Below, in pieces: positions 1 through 9,103 of a DNA stretch of 60,048 nt. The stretch spans positions 85,932 to 145,979 of the forward strand of contig CACYZT010000005.1 in NCBI GenBank assembly GCA_902778935.1, in the 5' to 3' direction. The number at the start of each line of letters is the position of its first letter. The first letter of the stretch is position 1. This DNA is from an uncultured Bacteroidales bacterium (lineage in GTDB: Bacteria > Bacteroidota > Bacteroidia > Bacteroidales > Paludibacteraceae). Position numbers and translations under genes: made by a program. The notes under the pieces are model-generated. The model had not been told where the DNA came from. It worked only from the letters and a program-made list of their open reading frames with translations, and searched no databases.

Positions 1-601
1 CATAACTGAGTTCTGTCGAATTGAAATCTCCGGCAACGATGACGGGATACGGACTTGCCTCTATCTCTTTGCGTACGATGCGCGCTTGCTCATTACGGCG
101 CGGGATGGCGCGAGACCATTTGTCCTTGATACGCTCGTATGTCGCTTTCACACCATCGTAGTTATGATGATTATCAAACTCTTCCAGGTCTTTCGCCGTA
201 AAACTATATGACTCCAAATGGTTGTTTATCAGACGAATAGTATCACTTCCTATGACTACATCGCATCGGTTGGCGATATTGCCTTTCCACTCGTAGTCCA
301 GCGTTTGCTTATTGATTAACGGATACTTGGACCATACCATGATGCCGAACTGATGACGGCTGTCATAGTTAGAGAAATCCAAATAGGAATAAGGATATTT
401 CTTACGCATAATATCCTTTACTTCCTGCAGCGTCAGATATTTGTCACTCTTCAGCACTTCCGCCTCCTGAAGACAAACGATATCTGCATCCTGCTGTTCC
501 AGAAAACGCAACACCTCATTCTGTTCGGGTTTCTTGAAATCGCCGAACCGATGGGTGTTCCACGTCAGAACTGTGATGGCTATGATAAGAGCTTTGAGCA
601 T
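1..601 (-). CDS. Endonuclease/exonuclease/phosphatase family protein (3' part cut by window edge)
   Basis: The first 200 residues of a metal-dependent phosphodiesterase of the EEP fold are visible; the C-terminus lies outside the window. The frame opens with MLKALIIAITVLTWNTHRFG, a short hydrophobic start running into the family's first motif (TWNTHRFG, Asn metal ligand). LQEAE near residue 50 supplies the conserved Glu, and VAGDFNSTEL near residue 195 the GDFN motif. The start lies 9 bp after the porX stop, so the two are probably cotranscribed. Substrate is not predictable: family members include nucleases, lipid phosphatases and sphingomyelinases. The N-terminus may be a membrane anchor or a weak signal peptide. 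Confidence 0.85.
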   Translation of the reverse strand, partial: MLKALIIAITVLTWNTHRFGDFKKPEQNEVLRFLEQQDADIVCLQEAEVLKSDKYLTLQEVKDIMRKKYPYSYLDFSNYDSRHQFGIMVWSKYPLINKQTLDYEWKGNIANRCDVVIGSDTIRLINNHLESYSFTAKDLEEFDNHHNYDGVKATYERIKDKWSRAIPRRNEQARIVRKEIEASPYPVIVAGDFNSTELSY

Positions 602-610
602 GTGATTTTT

Positions 611-2146
611 TTACCTTTTAGGAATAAGCGTAACGAGCGGAATGATCATCTCTTCGAGCGATATACCTCCGTGTTGGAAGGTATTGCGGTAGTACTGCGC
701 ATAATAATTGAATTGGTTCGGGTACGCGAAGAAATCGTTTCCGGTGCAGAAAGCATAGCTGCTACTTACATTCGGGCAAGGCAATCCGACGCGCTTCGGT
801 TGCTCGATGGTGAACACATTCTTTGAGTTACAATTGAGTGCTTTGCCTACTTTATAACGGATGTTGGTATTGGTATTTTTGTCCGCCACTATCTGCACGG
901 CGTTCTTGACGCGCGTCGTACCATGGTCGGTCGTCAGCACTAAAGTAAAGCCTAATTCCGCCGCATGGCGCAGCAGTTCGTAGGTAGGCGAGTGTTTGAA
1001 CCAACTGAGCGTGAGACTGCGGTATGCCGATTCATCGTTCGCCAATTCGCGCATCATCTTACTCTCCGTACGCGAGTGCGAGAGCATATCAATGAAGTTG
1101 AGAACCACTATGTTCAGCGGTGTGCGCGCGCCTTTCAATTGGGCAATCACGCGCTCGCAGAAATCGCTCTCGTTCACTTTCCAATAGTTGAAACTCTCTC
1201 TGCGGCGGTAACGGTCGAGCAGCGTCTGAACCAATTCTTTTTCGTATTGATTCTTGCTTTCTTCATCGCCCTCTTCCACCCAATATTGCGGGAACATCTG
1301 CTGAATCTGCAGAGGCATCAGTCCCGAGAATATAGCATTTCGTGCATACTGCGTGGCGGTCGGCAGGATGGAGGTATATTGCTCTTCGGTCTGAATGGTA
1401 TAGAAATCGCTGAGCAGAGGTTGGATAGTTTTCCACTGGTCATAGCGGAAGTTATCAATAACGCACAGTAGCACTTTCTCTCCTTTGTCCAGCAAGGGAA
1501 AAACGCTGTGTTTCATCACATCCGTGGACAAAAGAGGGCGTTTAGCGCCATCGGCGAACCAGTTTTCGTAGTTTCGCGCAATCCATTTGGAGAAAGCCGC
1601 ATTGGCCTGTGTGCGCTGGTCGTCAATGAGCGAGCGCATCGGCGAATTCTCCAACTCGATATCCCATTTGCTGAGCGTCCGCTCGATAGCTTGCCACTCT
1701 TCGATGGTGGTAGCGGTGTCAATCATATAGGAGATATCGCTCCATTCCTGACGGTAGTTCTGCTGCACTTGCTCCGTGACGATGGCCTGCTGATGGATAT
1801 GCTTCTTCAGGCAAAGGAGTATCTGGCTGGGGTTAACCGGTTTGATAAGGTAATCGGCGATTTTCTCTCCTATTGCCTGCTCCATGATATGCTCCTCTTC
1901 GGATTTGGTAATCATCACCACGGGCACTTCGGGATGCAGTCGTTTGATCTCCTGAAGTGTCTCCAAGCCCGTTAAGCCGGGCATATTCTCATCGAGGAAG
2001 ACAATATCCGGCACGACGGACTCCAACGCATCCAATGCGTCTTCTCCGTTGCTCGCCTTTTGCACCTCGTATCCTTTCTCTTTCAGATAAATAATATACG
2101 GTTGCAGCAAGTCAATCTCGTCATCAACCCAAAGTATTCGGTTCAT
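611..2146 (-). CDS. porX: PorX-like response regulator with PglZ effector domain
   Basis: A 511-aa two-domain regulator. Residues 1-120 form a receiver domain: acidic pocket D8/D9, phosphoacceptor D52 in FLDENMPG, switch T80 and K102 in LIKPVN. After a helical linker (about 125-215) comes an alkaline-phosphatase-fold PglZ domain, with CVIDNFRYDQW, ATQYARNAIFSG and TTDHGTTRV carrying the metal/nucleophile-type residues. This architecture is that of PorX, which with the kinase PorY controls type IX secretion genes in Porphyromonas. The ATG at 2146 is chosen over an upstream in-frame ATG (2188) because the latter lies inside the promoter. gldH and gldB elsewhere in the window fit a T9SS organism. 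Confidence 0.9.
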   Translation of the reverse strand: MNRILWVDDEIDLLQPYIIYLKEKGYEVQKASNGEDALDALESVVPDIVFLDENMPGLTGLETLQEIKRLHPEVPVVMITKSEEEHIMEQAIGEKIADYLIKPVNPSQILLCLKKHIHQQAIVTEQVQQNYRQEWSDISYMIDTATTIEEWQAIERTLSKWDIELENSPMRSLIDDQRTQANAAFSKWIARNYENWFADGAKRPLLSTDVMKHSVFPLLDKGEKVLLCVIDNFRYDQWKTIQPLLSDFYTIQTEEQYTSILPTATQYARNAIFSGLMPLQIQQMFPQYWVEEGDEESKNQYEKELVQTLLDRYRRRESFNYWKVNESDFCERVIAQLKGARTPLNIVVLNFIDMLSHSRTESKMMRELANDESAYRSLTLSWFKHSPTYELLRHAAELGFTLVLTTDHGTTRVKNAVQIVADKNTNTNIRYKVGKALNCNSKNVFTIEQPKRVGLPCPNVSSSYAFCTGNDFFAYPNQFNYYAQYYRNTFQHGGISLEEMIIPLVTLIPKR

Positions 2147-2165
2147 AGTTTTTCGATTTCGAGTA

Positions 2166-2197
2166 CAAAAGTACTGCTTTTTTTGCATATATGCAAA
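2166..2197 (-). promoter_or_regulatory. porX promoter with palindromic -33 element
   Basis: On the minus strand the -7 box is TACTTTTG (2166-2173), and TTGCATATATGCAA (2183-2196) is centred 16.5 nt upstream of its first base. The left arm provides the -33 TTG. The gene starts 20 nt downstream of the -7 box. Confidence 0.8.
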
Positions 2198-2247
2198 TAT
2201 TGTGCCATTTTAATTTTCAAATGGTCAAAAATTGATTATCCAACGGT

Positions 2248-2302
2248 AATGGACCGAGAATGACTCGAGAATGACTCGGTATTGAGTCGGGATTGAGTCG
2301 GG
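2248..2302. repeat. Degenerate 11-nt tandem array (5 units)
   Basis: Five consecutive 11-nt units fill the gap between porX and the rpsP promoter: AATGGACCGAG, AATGACTCGAG, AATGACTCGGT, ATTGAGTCGGG, ATTGAGTCGGG. Neighbouring units are most alike, so the sequence drifts along the array. No coding potential. Confidence 0.8.
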
Positions 2303-2373
2303 AGAGAAAAGGCGGGAAAATGATAGATTTAGGTGCAAGAATGCATTTTTTTGAAAGAAAAAAGGCAGAATAT

Positions 2374-2404
2374 TTGGTCAATTCAAAAAAAAGCAGTAAT
2401 TTTG
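2374..2404 (+). promoter_or_regulatory. rpsP promoter
   Basis: The -7 box TAATTTTG is at 2397-2404 and the -33 TTG at 2374-2376, with an eight-A tract in the spacer. This is the A-tract form of the promoter, without the palindrome, also seen at both tRNA genes and at lolD. Confidence 0.8.
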
Positions 2405-2407
2405 CAG

Positions 2408-2426
2408 CCCATTTCGTGTAAATGGG
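2408..2426 (+). promoter_or_regulatory. 5' leader stem-loop of the rpsP mRNA
   Basis: CCCATTT and AAATGGG pair around the loop CGTGT, right at the expected transcript start and about 70 nt before the ATG. It could stabilise the message or take part in ribosomal-protein feedback; the sequence does not say which. Confidence 0.5.
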
Positions 2427-2496
2427 ATTAACATTATTGTTTAACTCGGACAGACAACTCGTGCAGTTGAACGTCCCTAAAAATCAAAAAGTCTAA

Positions 2497-3075
2497 ATGG
2501 CAACAAAGATTCGTTTGGCTCGTCATGGTCACAAAGACTACGCTTTCTACCACATCGTAGTAGCCGACAGCCGCTCGCCGCGTGACGGCAAAATTATCGA
2601 ACGTCTCGGTTCATTCAACCCGAACACGAACCCTGCAGCAGTTATTCTCAATTTTGAGCGTGCTCTGTATTGGGTAAGCGTAGGTGCGCAACCGACCGAC
2701 ACCGTACGTACCATTCTTTCGAACGAGGGTGTACTTCTGATGAAGCACCTGAACGGTGGTGTCGCAAAAGGCGCTTTCAGCGCTGAAGAGGCTCAGAAGC
2801 GTTTCGACGCTTGGAAAGCAGAGAAAGATGCCAAGAACGGCAAGATCAGCAAGGCAGAGGCAGACAAGAAAGTAGCCGCTGCGAAGGCTCTCCACGAGCA
2901 AGAGGTAGAGACGAACAAGGCAAAAGCTGCAGCAATTGCACAGAAACGTGCAGAGGCAGCTGCTGAGTTGGCTGCCGCAGCTCAAGAGGCTGCCCAAGAG
3001 GCTGCTGCTGCAGAGGCAGAGGCCAAAGGTGAAGAAGCTCCCGCAGAGGAAGCTGCTGCTGAAGCTGAGGCATAA
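2497..3075 (+). CDS. rpsP: 30S ribosomal protein S16
   Basis: The S16 core occupies about residues 1-85 ([20 protein letters not shown], then [21 protein letters not shown]). A low-complexity Ala/Glu/Lys tail of about 100 residues ending in acidic EEAAAEAEA follows, giving 192 aa against about 80 in E. coli. Such extended S16 proteins are normal in Bacteroidetes. It is a single-gene unit with its own promoter, leader hairpin and terminator. The tail is predicted helical and highly charged; its role on the ribosome is unknown. Confidence 0.97.
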   Translation: MATKIRLARHGHKDYAFYHIVVADSRSPRDGKIIERLGSFNPNTNPAAVILNFERALYWVSVGAQPTDTVRTILSNEGVLLMKHLNGGVAKGAFSAEEAQKRFDAWKAEKDAKNGKISKAEADKKVAAAKALHEQEVETNKAKAAAIAQKRAEAAAELAAAAQEAAQEAAAAEAEAKGEEAPAEEAAAEAEA

Positions 3076-3100
3076 AAAGCCGCTCCTTTCGAGCAAAAAA

Positions 3101-3132
3101 GAGGTCCAAAACGTTAGTTTTGGGCTTTTTTT
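3101..3132 (+). terminator. rpsP terminator
   Basis: The stem CCAAAAC (3106-3112) / GTTTTGG (3117-3123) with loop GTTA is followed by GC and seven T: a rho-independent terminator 25 nt after the stop codon. Confidence 0.85.
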
Positions 3133-3153
3133 GTTGCAAAATAAAGAATTGTT

Positions 3154-3184
3154 TTGCATATATGCAAAAAATGTATTATCTTTG
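3154..3184 (+). promoter_or_regulatory. Polysaccharide operon (glf) promoter
   Basis: TTGCATATATGCAA (3154-3167) with -7 box TATCTTTG (3177-3184). Transcription should begin around 3190, giving a leader of only about 14 nt before the glf ATG. Confidence 0.8.
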
Positions 3185-3203
3185 CACACTTTTGTGTGCA
3201 TAG

Positions 3204-4337
3204 ATGAAAAGATACGATTACTTAATAGTAGGTTCAGGCCTTTTCGGCGCGACGTTCGCATACAAGTCCCGCGAGGCGGGCAAGCGCTGTCTGGTGATAG
3301 ACAAACGTCCCTATTTGGGCGGAAACGTATATTGCGAGGAGACGGAAGGCATTCATGTGCATAAGTATGGCGCGCATATTTTCCATACGAGCAACAAAGC
3401 GGTTTGGGATTTTGTGAACGGGTTAGTTCCATTCAACCGCTATACCAACTGTCCGGTGGCTAATTACAAGGGCGAGTTGTATAATCTGCCTTTTAACATG
3501 AACACTTTCTATCAGATGTGGGGTGTTCGTACGCCGGAAGAAGCGCAAGCGGAGATAGGCCGTCAGCGTTCGGCTATCCGCCATCAGTTGAATGGCCGTG
3601 AACCGCAGAACCTCGAAGAACAGGCTCTTCTGTTAGTGGGAAAAGACATCTATGAGAAACTGATTAAGGGTTATACGGAGAAACAATGGGGCAGGCCTTG
3701 CACAGAACTGCCGGCGTTCATCATTCGTCGTCTTCCGTTGCGGTTTGTGTATGACAATAATTATTTCAATGACTCCTATCAAGGTATTCCGAATGAAGGT
3801 TACAATGTGCTGATTGAAAGGCTGTTAGATGGTGTTGAGACACGTGTTAACTGCGATTTCTTTGCTGAGCGTGAGGAGTTAGAGTCGTTGGCTGAGGCGA
3901 TTGTTTATACGGGTCCAATAGACCAGTTCTACGACTATCGGTTCGGCAAATTGGACTATCGTACGGTACGTTTTGAAACGGAAGTTATGGCGACTCCCAA
4001 TTATCAGGGCAACGCGGTTATCAACTATGCGGACCGCGAGACACCCTACACGCGCATCATCGAGCACAAGCATTTTGAGTCGTTCGGTCAGACGGTCTAT
4101 GAGAACCCGAAGACGGTCATCAGCCGTGAGTTCAGCACGGAGTGGCAGCCGGGTATGGAACCGTACTATCCTGTGAACGACGAGCGGAATACGGCGCTCT
4201 ACCATCAATACAAAGAACTTGCGCAGCAGGAGAGTAAGGTATTCTTCGGCGGACGGCTTGCGGAATATAAATACTACGACATGGCGCCGACTATCGAACA
4301 GGCGTTGCGTTTGGCAAACGAACTATTGAGCAAATAA
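3204..4337 (+). CDS. glf: UDP-galactopyranose mutase
   Basis: Flavoenzyme that converts UDP-galactopyranose to UDP-galactofuranose, supplying Galf for surface glycans. Length (377 aa) is normal. The N-terminal FAD-binding Rossmann motif is VGSGLFGATFA, followed by the family's KYGAHIFHT, NLPFNMNTFYQMWG and EKQWGRP signatures; RTEYKYYDM-type residues close the protein (RLAEYKYYDM). It is the first gene of a seven-gene same-strand run with gaps or overlaps of only a few bases, so the encoded glycan probably contains galactofuranose. Confidence 0.97.
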   Translation: MKRYDYLIVGSGLFGATFAYKSREAGKRCLVIDKRPYLGGNVYCEETEGIHVHKYGAHIFHTSNKAVWDFVNGLVPFNRYTNCPVANYKGELYNLPFNMNTFYQMWGVRTPEEAQAEIGRQRSAIRHQLNGREPQNLEEQALLLVGKDIYEKLIKGYTEKQWGRPCTELPAFIIRRLPLRFVYDNNYFNDSYQGIPNEGYNVLIERLLDGVETRVNCDFFAEREELESLAEAIVYTGPIDQFYDYRFGKLDYRTVRFETEVMATPNYQGNAVINYADRETPYTRIIEHKHFESFGQTVYENPKTVISREFSTEWQPGMEPYYPVNDERNTALYHQYKELAQQESKVFFGGRLAEYKYYDMAPTIEQALRLANELLSK

Positions 4338-4339
4338 TA

Positions 4340-5581
4340 TTGCAGCGGATCTATAAAAATATGGTTTCAGTCGGAGTACTACAGGTAGCGAACTACCTGA
4401 TTCCGTTTCTGGTACTCCCTATTATCAGCCGAATCTTAGGCGCGACTCTCTTTGGTTCGGTCAGTTATGCGCAGAATATCGTGAGCTACCTGACGCTGCT
4501 GGTCAATTTTGGGTTTGAATACTCTGCTACTCGTCAGATAGCCTTGGCAGGCGAAGACAAAGAGGCTAAGCGTCGGATTTTCTGGGCAGTAATGAGTGTC
4601 AAAGGTATTCTTCTGCTCGTATCGTTCGTCATCATGGCCATCTTGCCGTTTTTCCTTGACCGTGTAGCAGCCGACCCGCGGCTATACCTCTATACGGCGA
4701 TGATTAACATCGGAATAGTGCTCTTTCCGACCTGGTATTTGCAGGGCGAGCAACAGATGGACAAGATGGCCTGGGCAACTTTTTTCACGAAGTTGTTAGG
4801 AGCAGGCTTGGTTCTACTGCTAGTTCGCGAGGCTTCTTCGTATCGGTTGTACCCGTTGTTACTCTCGGTAGCCAGTATAGTAGTTGGCGGCGGAGCGTTG
4901 CTGTATGTCATTCGCCATTTCGGTATCGGTTCATACGAGTGTACGCGCGCATCTATGCGCGAAGTGCTGTCGCCGAGTTGGCCGATTTTTCTCAATAATC
5001 TCTTCGGCAGCCTTTACACCACGGTGAATATGACCATTTTAGGTTTCTACGTTACAGACACTGTTGTGGGTTATTTCTCTGCGGCGCAGAAACTGATTAT
5101 GGCATTGATTATGGTGGTTGTTTTGCCGGTAAGTATCTCCGTTTTCCCTGAGATCAGCAAACGATTTGAAGCGTCAAAAGAAGGCGGTCTCGCTTTCCTG
5201 AAGCGGGTAATGGTTTATGCAGGTTCAGCGGCCTTGATGGTCTCCATCGCCACGTATTTCATAGCTCCGATAGCCATCCGCATAGTGTATGGTGTGGATT
5301 TTACGGAAGCCATCGCTGTTCTGAAATGGTTAGCGCCGATTCCATTCCTCGTCATGATGGCTACTCTGCTGACGATTCAGGGTTTATACGGAATAGGGCT
5401 GCAGCGATATGCGCCATGGATCGGGTTAACCTTGGCGGTAGTGTGTATCACGATGAACATAGTACTGATTCCCCGTATGGGCATAGCGGCGGTATGTATC
5501 AGCTGGATTACCTCCGAGGTACTGGAATGCGTCCTCTCGGGCACTATACTGATGATTAAAGGAAAGAAAAGAGAGAAATGA
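4340..5581 (+). CDS. wzx: Polysaccharide flippase (Wzx/MATE-like)
   Basis: About 413 aa, twelve or so hydrophobic segments, with the family's opening (NYLIPFLVLPIISRILG) and the FGSVSYAQ loop. It flips undecaprenyl-linked repeat units across the inner membrane. Start choice is uncertain: a TTG at 4340 two bases after the glf stop keeps the amphipathic RIYKN segment seen in relatives, whereas the first ATG is at 4361. Its stop overlaps the next start (ATGA), indicating coupled translation. The gene symbol is by role; sequence divergence in this family prevents naming a specific substrate. Confidence 0.88.
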   Translation: MQRIYKNMVSVGVLQVANYLIPFLVLPIISRILGATLFGSVSYAQNIVSYLTLLVNFGFEYSATRQIALAGEDKEAKRRIFWAVMSVKGILLLVSFVIMAILPFFLDRVAADPRLYLYTAMINIGIVLFPTWYLQGEQQMDKMAWATFFTKLLGAGLVLLLVREASSYRLYPLLLSVASIVVGGGALLYVIRHFGIGSYECTRASMREVLSPSWPIFLNNLFGSLYTTVNMTILGFYVTDTVVGYFSAAQKLIMALIMVVVLPVSISVFPEISKRFEASKEGGLAFLKRVMVYAGSAALMVSIATYFIAPIAIRIVYGVDFTEAIAVLKWLAPIPFLVMMATLLTIQGLYGIGLQRYAPWIGLTLAVVCITMNIVLIPRMGIAAVCISWITSEVLECVLSGTILMIKGKKREK

Positions 5582-6798
5582 ATTTAATCATTATCATACA
5601 AACCATAGCCATTCTGTTTGGGTTGACGGATTTCCTGACAGAACGATATCCCCGTTTGCAGCGGGATATCTACCATATTGCTTTGTTTGTAGTGACCTTT
5701 CTTTTTGCCATCAAATATTACTACGGTCCGGATATCATGAGTTATGTTCCGTTCTACGAGACGGTGCCTACTCTGTCATCTATCTGGTCGAATCCCGACG
5801 ATTTACGCTTTCATTTCGAGCCTGGTTTTGCCACTTTCTGCAGGATATTGAAAGACTGCGGGTTGTCATTTTACTGGATGACCGCAGTACTGACTATCCT
5901 GTATTTTATGACGATTCACCTGTTTCTGCGGAGGATTGAGTCCAAGCGTTCATTCGCTTTGGCAATCCTGGTAGTGCTGGAATACAATGTTGTTTGCTAC
6001 GAGTTAAGGCAATGTCTGGCGATTGTGTTCTTTTTGCTGATGGTAATGAGTCTGGACCGCAAACAGTATTTGTGGACGTTTGTCTGCGCTTTGTGTGCGG
6101 TCGTAACGCATAAATCAGGAATAGCGGTAGTTGTACCTACTCTCCTCTATTTTCTCATCAGCCAGCGGAACTCCCTGCGCACATTATCGCAGCTACTCCT
6201 TATTGCACTGGTTGTCATGTTATTACTGCCAATGACGAACCTTTCGTTCAGTTTCCTTTCTGCCCTTCCTCTGCCATCATCCATCCTTTACTCCATAAGC
6301 CATCATCTCTCGTTAGGTCGGCAGATTCAAGTGGTGTTCATCGTATATATCGTTGCGCTGATGATTTTAGTGCATTTCTCGCAATACACCCGTTCGCGTA
6401 TGGAATCGATTGCGTTGGCTGCGATGATCGGACTGGTGTTCATCGTTATGCTATACCAGTATTACTATCTGCTCAATCGTATTCGCTCGTATTTCACGCC
6501 GCTAATCCTTGTTTTCATCTTCCGGTATGTGCAGCAAGCGGAGCGCGAACACAAAAGCATTCCGTACGGTCAACTTCTCAAGCAATCTGCGTGCTTCATC
6601 ATGATGCTCTATATGATACATGCCACCTACGCCATTCATCGCGGAGACCGCATGGTGAAGCATAAGGTCAACGAAGCATGCACGGTCTTTGAACTCATTG
6701 ACCATAGGGCATCGGATGTACAGAAATCGCAGATGAAGAAAGCCGAATTATGGTGGGCAGAGGATTTCATGAAGGATGACACCAACAAGATTAAGTAA
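5578..6798 (+). CDS. EpsG/Wzy-type polysaccharide polymerase
   Basis: A 406-aa multi-spanning membrane protein (about ten segments). KYYYGPDIMSYVPFYE near residue 56 is the EpsG-family signature, and the large periplasmic-type loop and Arg-rich stretches (YELRQC near 140) are typical of O-antigen/exopolysaccharide polymerases. It would join repeat units flipped by the preceding gene. The last 50 residues are hydrophilic (KAELWWAEDFMKDD) and probably cytoplasmic. It overlaps the flippase by 4 bp and ends 2 bp before the next gene. Confidence 0.82.
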   Translation: MNLIIIIQTIAILFGLTDFLTERYPRLQRDIYHIALFVVTFLFAIKYYYGPDIMSYVPFYETVPTLSSIWSNPDDLRFHFEPGFATFCRILKDCGLSFYWMTAVLTILYFMTIHLFLRRIESKRSFALAILVVLEYNVVCYELRQCLAIVFFLLMVMSLDRKQYLWTFVCALCAVVTHKSGIAVVVPTLLYFLISQRNSLRTLSQLLLIALVVMLLLPMTNLSFSFLSALPLPSSILYSISHHLSLGRQIQVVFIVYIVALMILVHFSQYTRSRMESIALAAMIGLVFIVMLYQYYYLLNRIRSYFTPLILVFIFRYVQQAEREHKSIPYGQLLKQSACFIMMLYMIHATYAIHRGDRMVKHKVNEACTVFELIDHRASDVQKSQMKKAELWWAEDFMKDDTNKIK

Positions 6799-6800
6799 AC

Positions 6801-7631
6801 ATGCTCCATATTCTCCTATCGACATATAACGGCGAGCGGTTCATTTGCGAACAGATTGACTCGATTTTGGCTCAGAGGTACAGCGAGTGGCGACTCTATA
6901 TCCGCGATGACGGTTCCAAGGACGGCACAATGACGATTTTGCGTACGTTCGCGCAGAAACATCCGGGGAAGATTTTTATAGACGAAAGCGAACCGAAAAG
7001 TCTCGGAGCGATGCGGTCGTTCGAATATCTCATGGCGCAGCATGGCGAGGCGGAGTATTTTGCTTTTGCGGACCAGGACGATGTTTGGTTTCCCGATAAG
7101 ATAGAAATCAGTATGGCGGCGATGGAGCAAGCCGAGCAAAGCCATCCGAACCAACCGATTGTCGTACACACGGATTTGAAGGTGGTGGATGAGCAATTAA
7201 AGGAAATTGCGCCTTCGTTCTGGAGATACAGCAATATTCATCCCGATTTAGTGGACAATCATCTCCATTACCTGGCAATCTGTAACAGCGTGACTGGTTG
7301 TGCGATGATTTTTAACCGCAAGGCGCGCGATTTGTCACTTCCCATGAGTCCTAAAGCATATATGCATGACGCATGGGTTGCGTTAATCACCCTATATAAC
7401 GGCGGAGAGGTCGTTCCTATCGATGATGCAACCATAGCCTACCGTCAACACGGAGATAATGTACTGGGGGCTGTGCAATACACCTCTTTCGGACGCTCCA
7501 TAGCACAACGAATGAACGATGCGAAGATTGCCTACAACAGAGCGAAAGGAAAAGTATTCCATACTTGGGCCGGATTCATCGGATGGAAAATCATCTATTT
7601 CGTACATCGAATGGCACGAAAAGGTCAATGA
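6801..7631 (+). CDS. Family 2 glycosyltransferase (rhamnosyltransferase-like)
   Basis: A 276-aa GT-A fold enzyme. LLSTYNGERFI begins the nucleotide-sugar domain; RDDGSKDGT (about 35) and FADQDDVW (about 90) give the Asp residues for metal/UDP or dTDP binding. The C-terminal half carries YMHDAW and YRQHGDN, usual in the rhamnosyltransferase-like subgroup. It shares a 23-bp identical stretch near its 5' end with the next gene, pointing to duplication. Acceptor and donor cannot be predicted. Confidence 0.88.
   Translation: MLHILLSTYNGERFICEQIDSILAQRYSEWRLYIRDDGSKDGTMTILRTFAQKHPGKIFIDESEPKSLGAMRSFEYLMAQHGEAEYFAFADQDDVWFPDKIEISMAAMEQAEQSHPNQPIVVHTDLKVVDEQLKEIAPSFWRYSNIHPDLVDNHLHYLAICNSVTGCAMIFNRKARDLSLPMSPKAYMHDAWVALITLYNGGEVVPIDDATIAYRQHGDNVLGAVQYTSFGRSIAQRMNDAKIAYNRAKGKVFHTWAGFIGWKIIYFVHRMARKGQ
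6822..6844 (+). repeat. 23-bp exact repeat shared by two adjacent glycosyltransferase genes (copy 1)
   Basis: The 23 bases encoding part of STYNGERF are identical at 7649-7671, including third codon positions, although the two proteins differ substantially overall. Copy 1 of the pair. Confidence 0.85.
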
Positions 7632-8347
7632 ATAGTGTTTGCGTAACAACATATAACGGCGAGCGGTTCATAGAAGCGCAGTTACGCTCGATTCTGTCAC
7701 AGATTGCACCGGATGACGAGGTCATCGTTTCTGATGACGGTTCGATGGACAACACCCTCAAAATCGTCGATTTCATCGGGGATAAACGCATCCGTGTCCG
7801 GCATAGTAATGCACATTATTTCAAAGATAATTTCATTGAAGCAATGCAGGAAGCAAAAGGTGATATTATATTCCTTAGCGACCAAGACGATGTATGGCTA
7901 CCCGGAAAATATGAGCGATGCTTACAGGAATTGAGAGATGTGGATCTCGTATGTACCAATAGCCAAATGACGGATGGAGAATTGAATATTATCGAACCGA
8001 ATTTCTTCTCCGTTTACCATTCGGGGCCGGGAGTACTAAAGAACGCGATGAATAATACCTATTATGGCTCCTGTATGGCTTTTCGGCGGACGGTTTTAGA
8101 AGCGGCTCTTCCGATGCCTCCGACACGGGAGATAGGTCACGATATATGGTTAGGATTAGTAGCCGAAATGACTGGTAAAGTGCGTTTTATCGATACGCCC
8201 TATTTGCTTTATCGCCGTCATGAAGATACGAAAACAAGCACCAAGGGGTTGCTGAATCGCAGTAAACGGCCGTTGTGGTTAAAAATATGGAGCCGTGCAG
8301 TCGTGCTTTATTATGTATGTAAATTCAAAATCAAACATGGAAAATAA
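7628..8347 (+). CDS. Family 2 glycosyltransferase
   Basis: A 239-aa paralogue of the preceding enzyme: TTYNGERFI, SDDGSMDNT and LSDQDDVW occupy the same positions, and HDIWLGLVAEM matches the HDAWVALI region of the neighbour. The start at 7628 overlaps the previous stop by 4 bp (ATGA); an earlier ATG in frame would extend deep into the previous gene and lacks family similarity. It probably adds a second sugar of the same repeat unit. Confidence 0.86.
   Translation: MNSVCVTTYNGERFIEAQLRSILSQIAPDDEVIVSDDGSMDNTLKIVDFIGDKRIRVRHSNAHYFKDNFIEAMQEAKGDIIFLSDQDDVWLPGKYERCLQELRDVDLVCTNSQMTDGELNIIEPNFFSVYHSGPGVLKNAMNNTYYGSCMAFRRTVLEAALPMPPTREIGHDIWLGLVAEMTGKVRFIDTPYLLYRRHEDTKTSTKGLLNRSKRPLWLKIWSRAVVLYYVCKFKIKHGK
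7649..7671 (+). repeat. 23-bp exact repeat (copy 2)
   Basis: Second copy of the block at 6822-6844, in the same frame, encoding part of TTYNGERF. Confidence 0.85.
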
Positions 8348-9098
8348 CAATTTAGTATCTATCATCACTCCGCTCTATAACACTGAGCGATTTGTTGGAC
8401 AGACTATCGAGAGTGTGCTGGCGCAGACATACACGGAGTGGGAGATGATTGTGGTCAACGATGGCAGCAAGGACAACGGACCGGATATCGTCCGCCAATA
8501 TGCAGCCAAAGACAAACGCATCAAGCTCCTTGAGCAACCCAACAGCGGTTGTGCTTCCGCGCGTAATCACGGTATCCGTGAAGCCAAAGGACGCTATTTC
8601 TGCTTCCTTGATTCCGATGACTATTGGGATCCGGAATTTCTGAAAGAACAACTGCATTTCATGGCAGAGAAAAAGGCGGCTATTGTCACATGCTCCATTC
8701 GACGAGTGGATGAAAACGGCGTTGCTATATTGAGTCCGCAGATTGTGCCGCAACGCATGACATACTATGACATTCTCAAGAGTTGCAATTTACCGTGCCT
8801 GGCTACCGTTATTGATTCCGGCCGTCTTCATGATATTCGTTTTCGTGAGGAACTGCGCAACTTACGTGATGACTACGCCCTATGGCTTTCGCTTATGAAG
8901 CAGACAGACTACGCTTATGGCAACCAGCAGGTTCTGGCCAACTACCGCATCTCATCCGCTCAGGTAACAGGTAACAAGCGGAAAGTGATTATTCCGCAAT
9001 TCATGGTAAACTATAAGGTGGAGAAACTGGGTTTTTGCCGCAGTCTTTATTATCTACTCCATTGGGCGTGGAACGGATATAAGAAATACCACGAATAA
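8337..9098 (+). CDS. Family 2 glycosyltransferase
   Basis: A 253-aa GT-A enzyme. SIITPLYNTERFV, VVNDGSKDNGPD, SGCASARNHG and FLDSDDYWDPEF are the standard motifs of bacterial GT2 proteins; the SDD motif binds the metal-nucleotide. The ATG at 8337 lies inside the end of the previous gene (11-bp overlap). It belongs to a different GT2 subgroup from the two genes before it. Confidence 0.88.
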   Translation: MENNNLVSIITPLYNTERFVGQTIESVLAQTYTEWEMIVVNDGSKDNGPDIVRQYAAKDKRIKLLEQPNSGCASARNHGIREAKGRYFCFLDSDDYWDPEFLKEQLHFMAEKKAAIVTCSIRRVDENGVAILSPQIVPQRMTYYDILKSCNLPCLATVIDSGRLHDIRFREELRNLRDDYALWLSLMKQTDYAYGNQQVLANYRISSAQVTGNKRKVIIPQFMVNYKVEKLGFCRSLYYLLHWAWNGYKKYHE

Positions 9099-9103
9099 AA
9101 CCC

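Noticed and set aside
2611-3432. A 273-codon minus-strand frame across rpsP and the start of glf.
   Set aside because: It crosses a terminator and a promoter, and is Cys/Ser/Leu low-complexity translation of the S16 tail.
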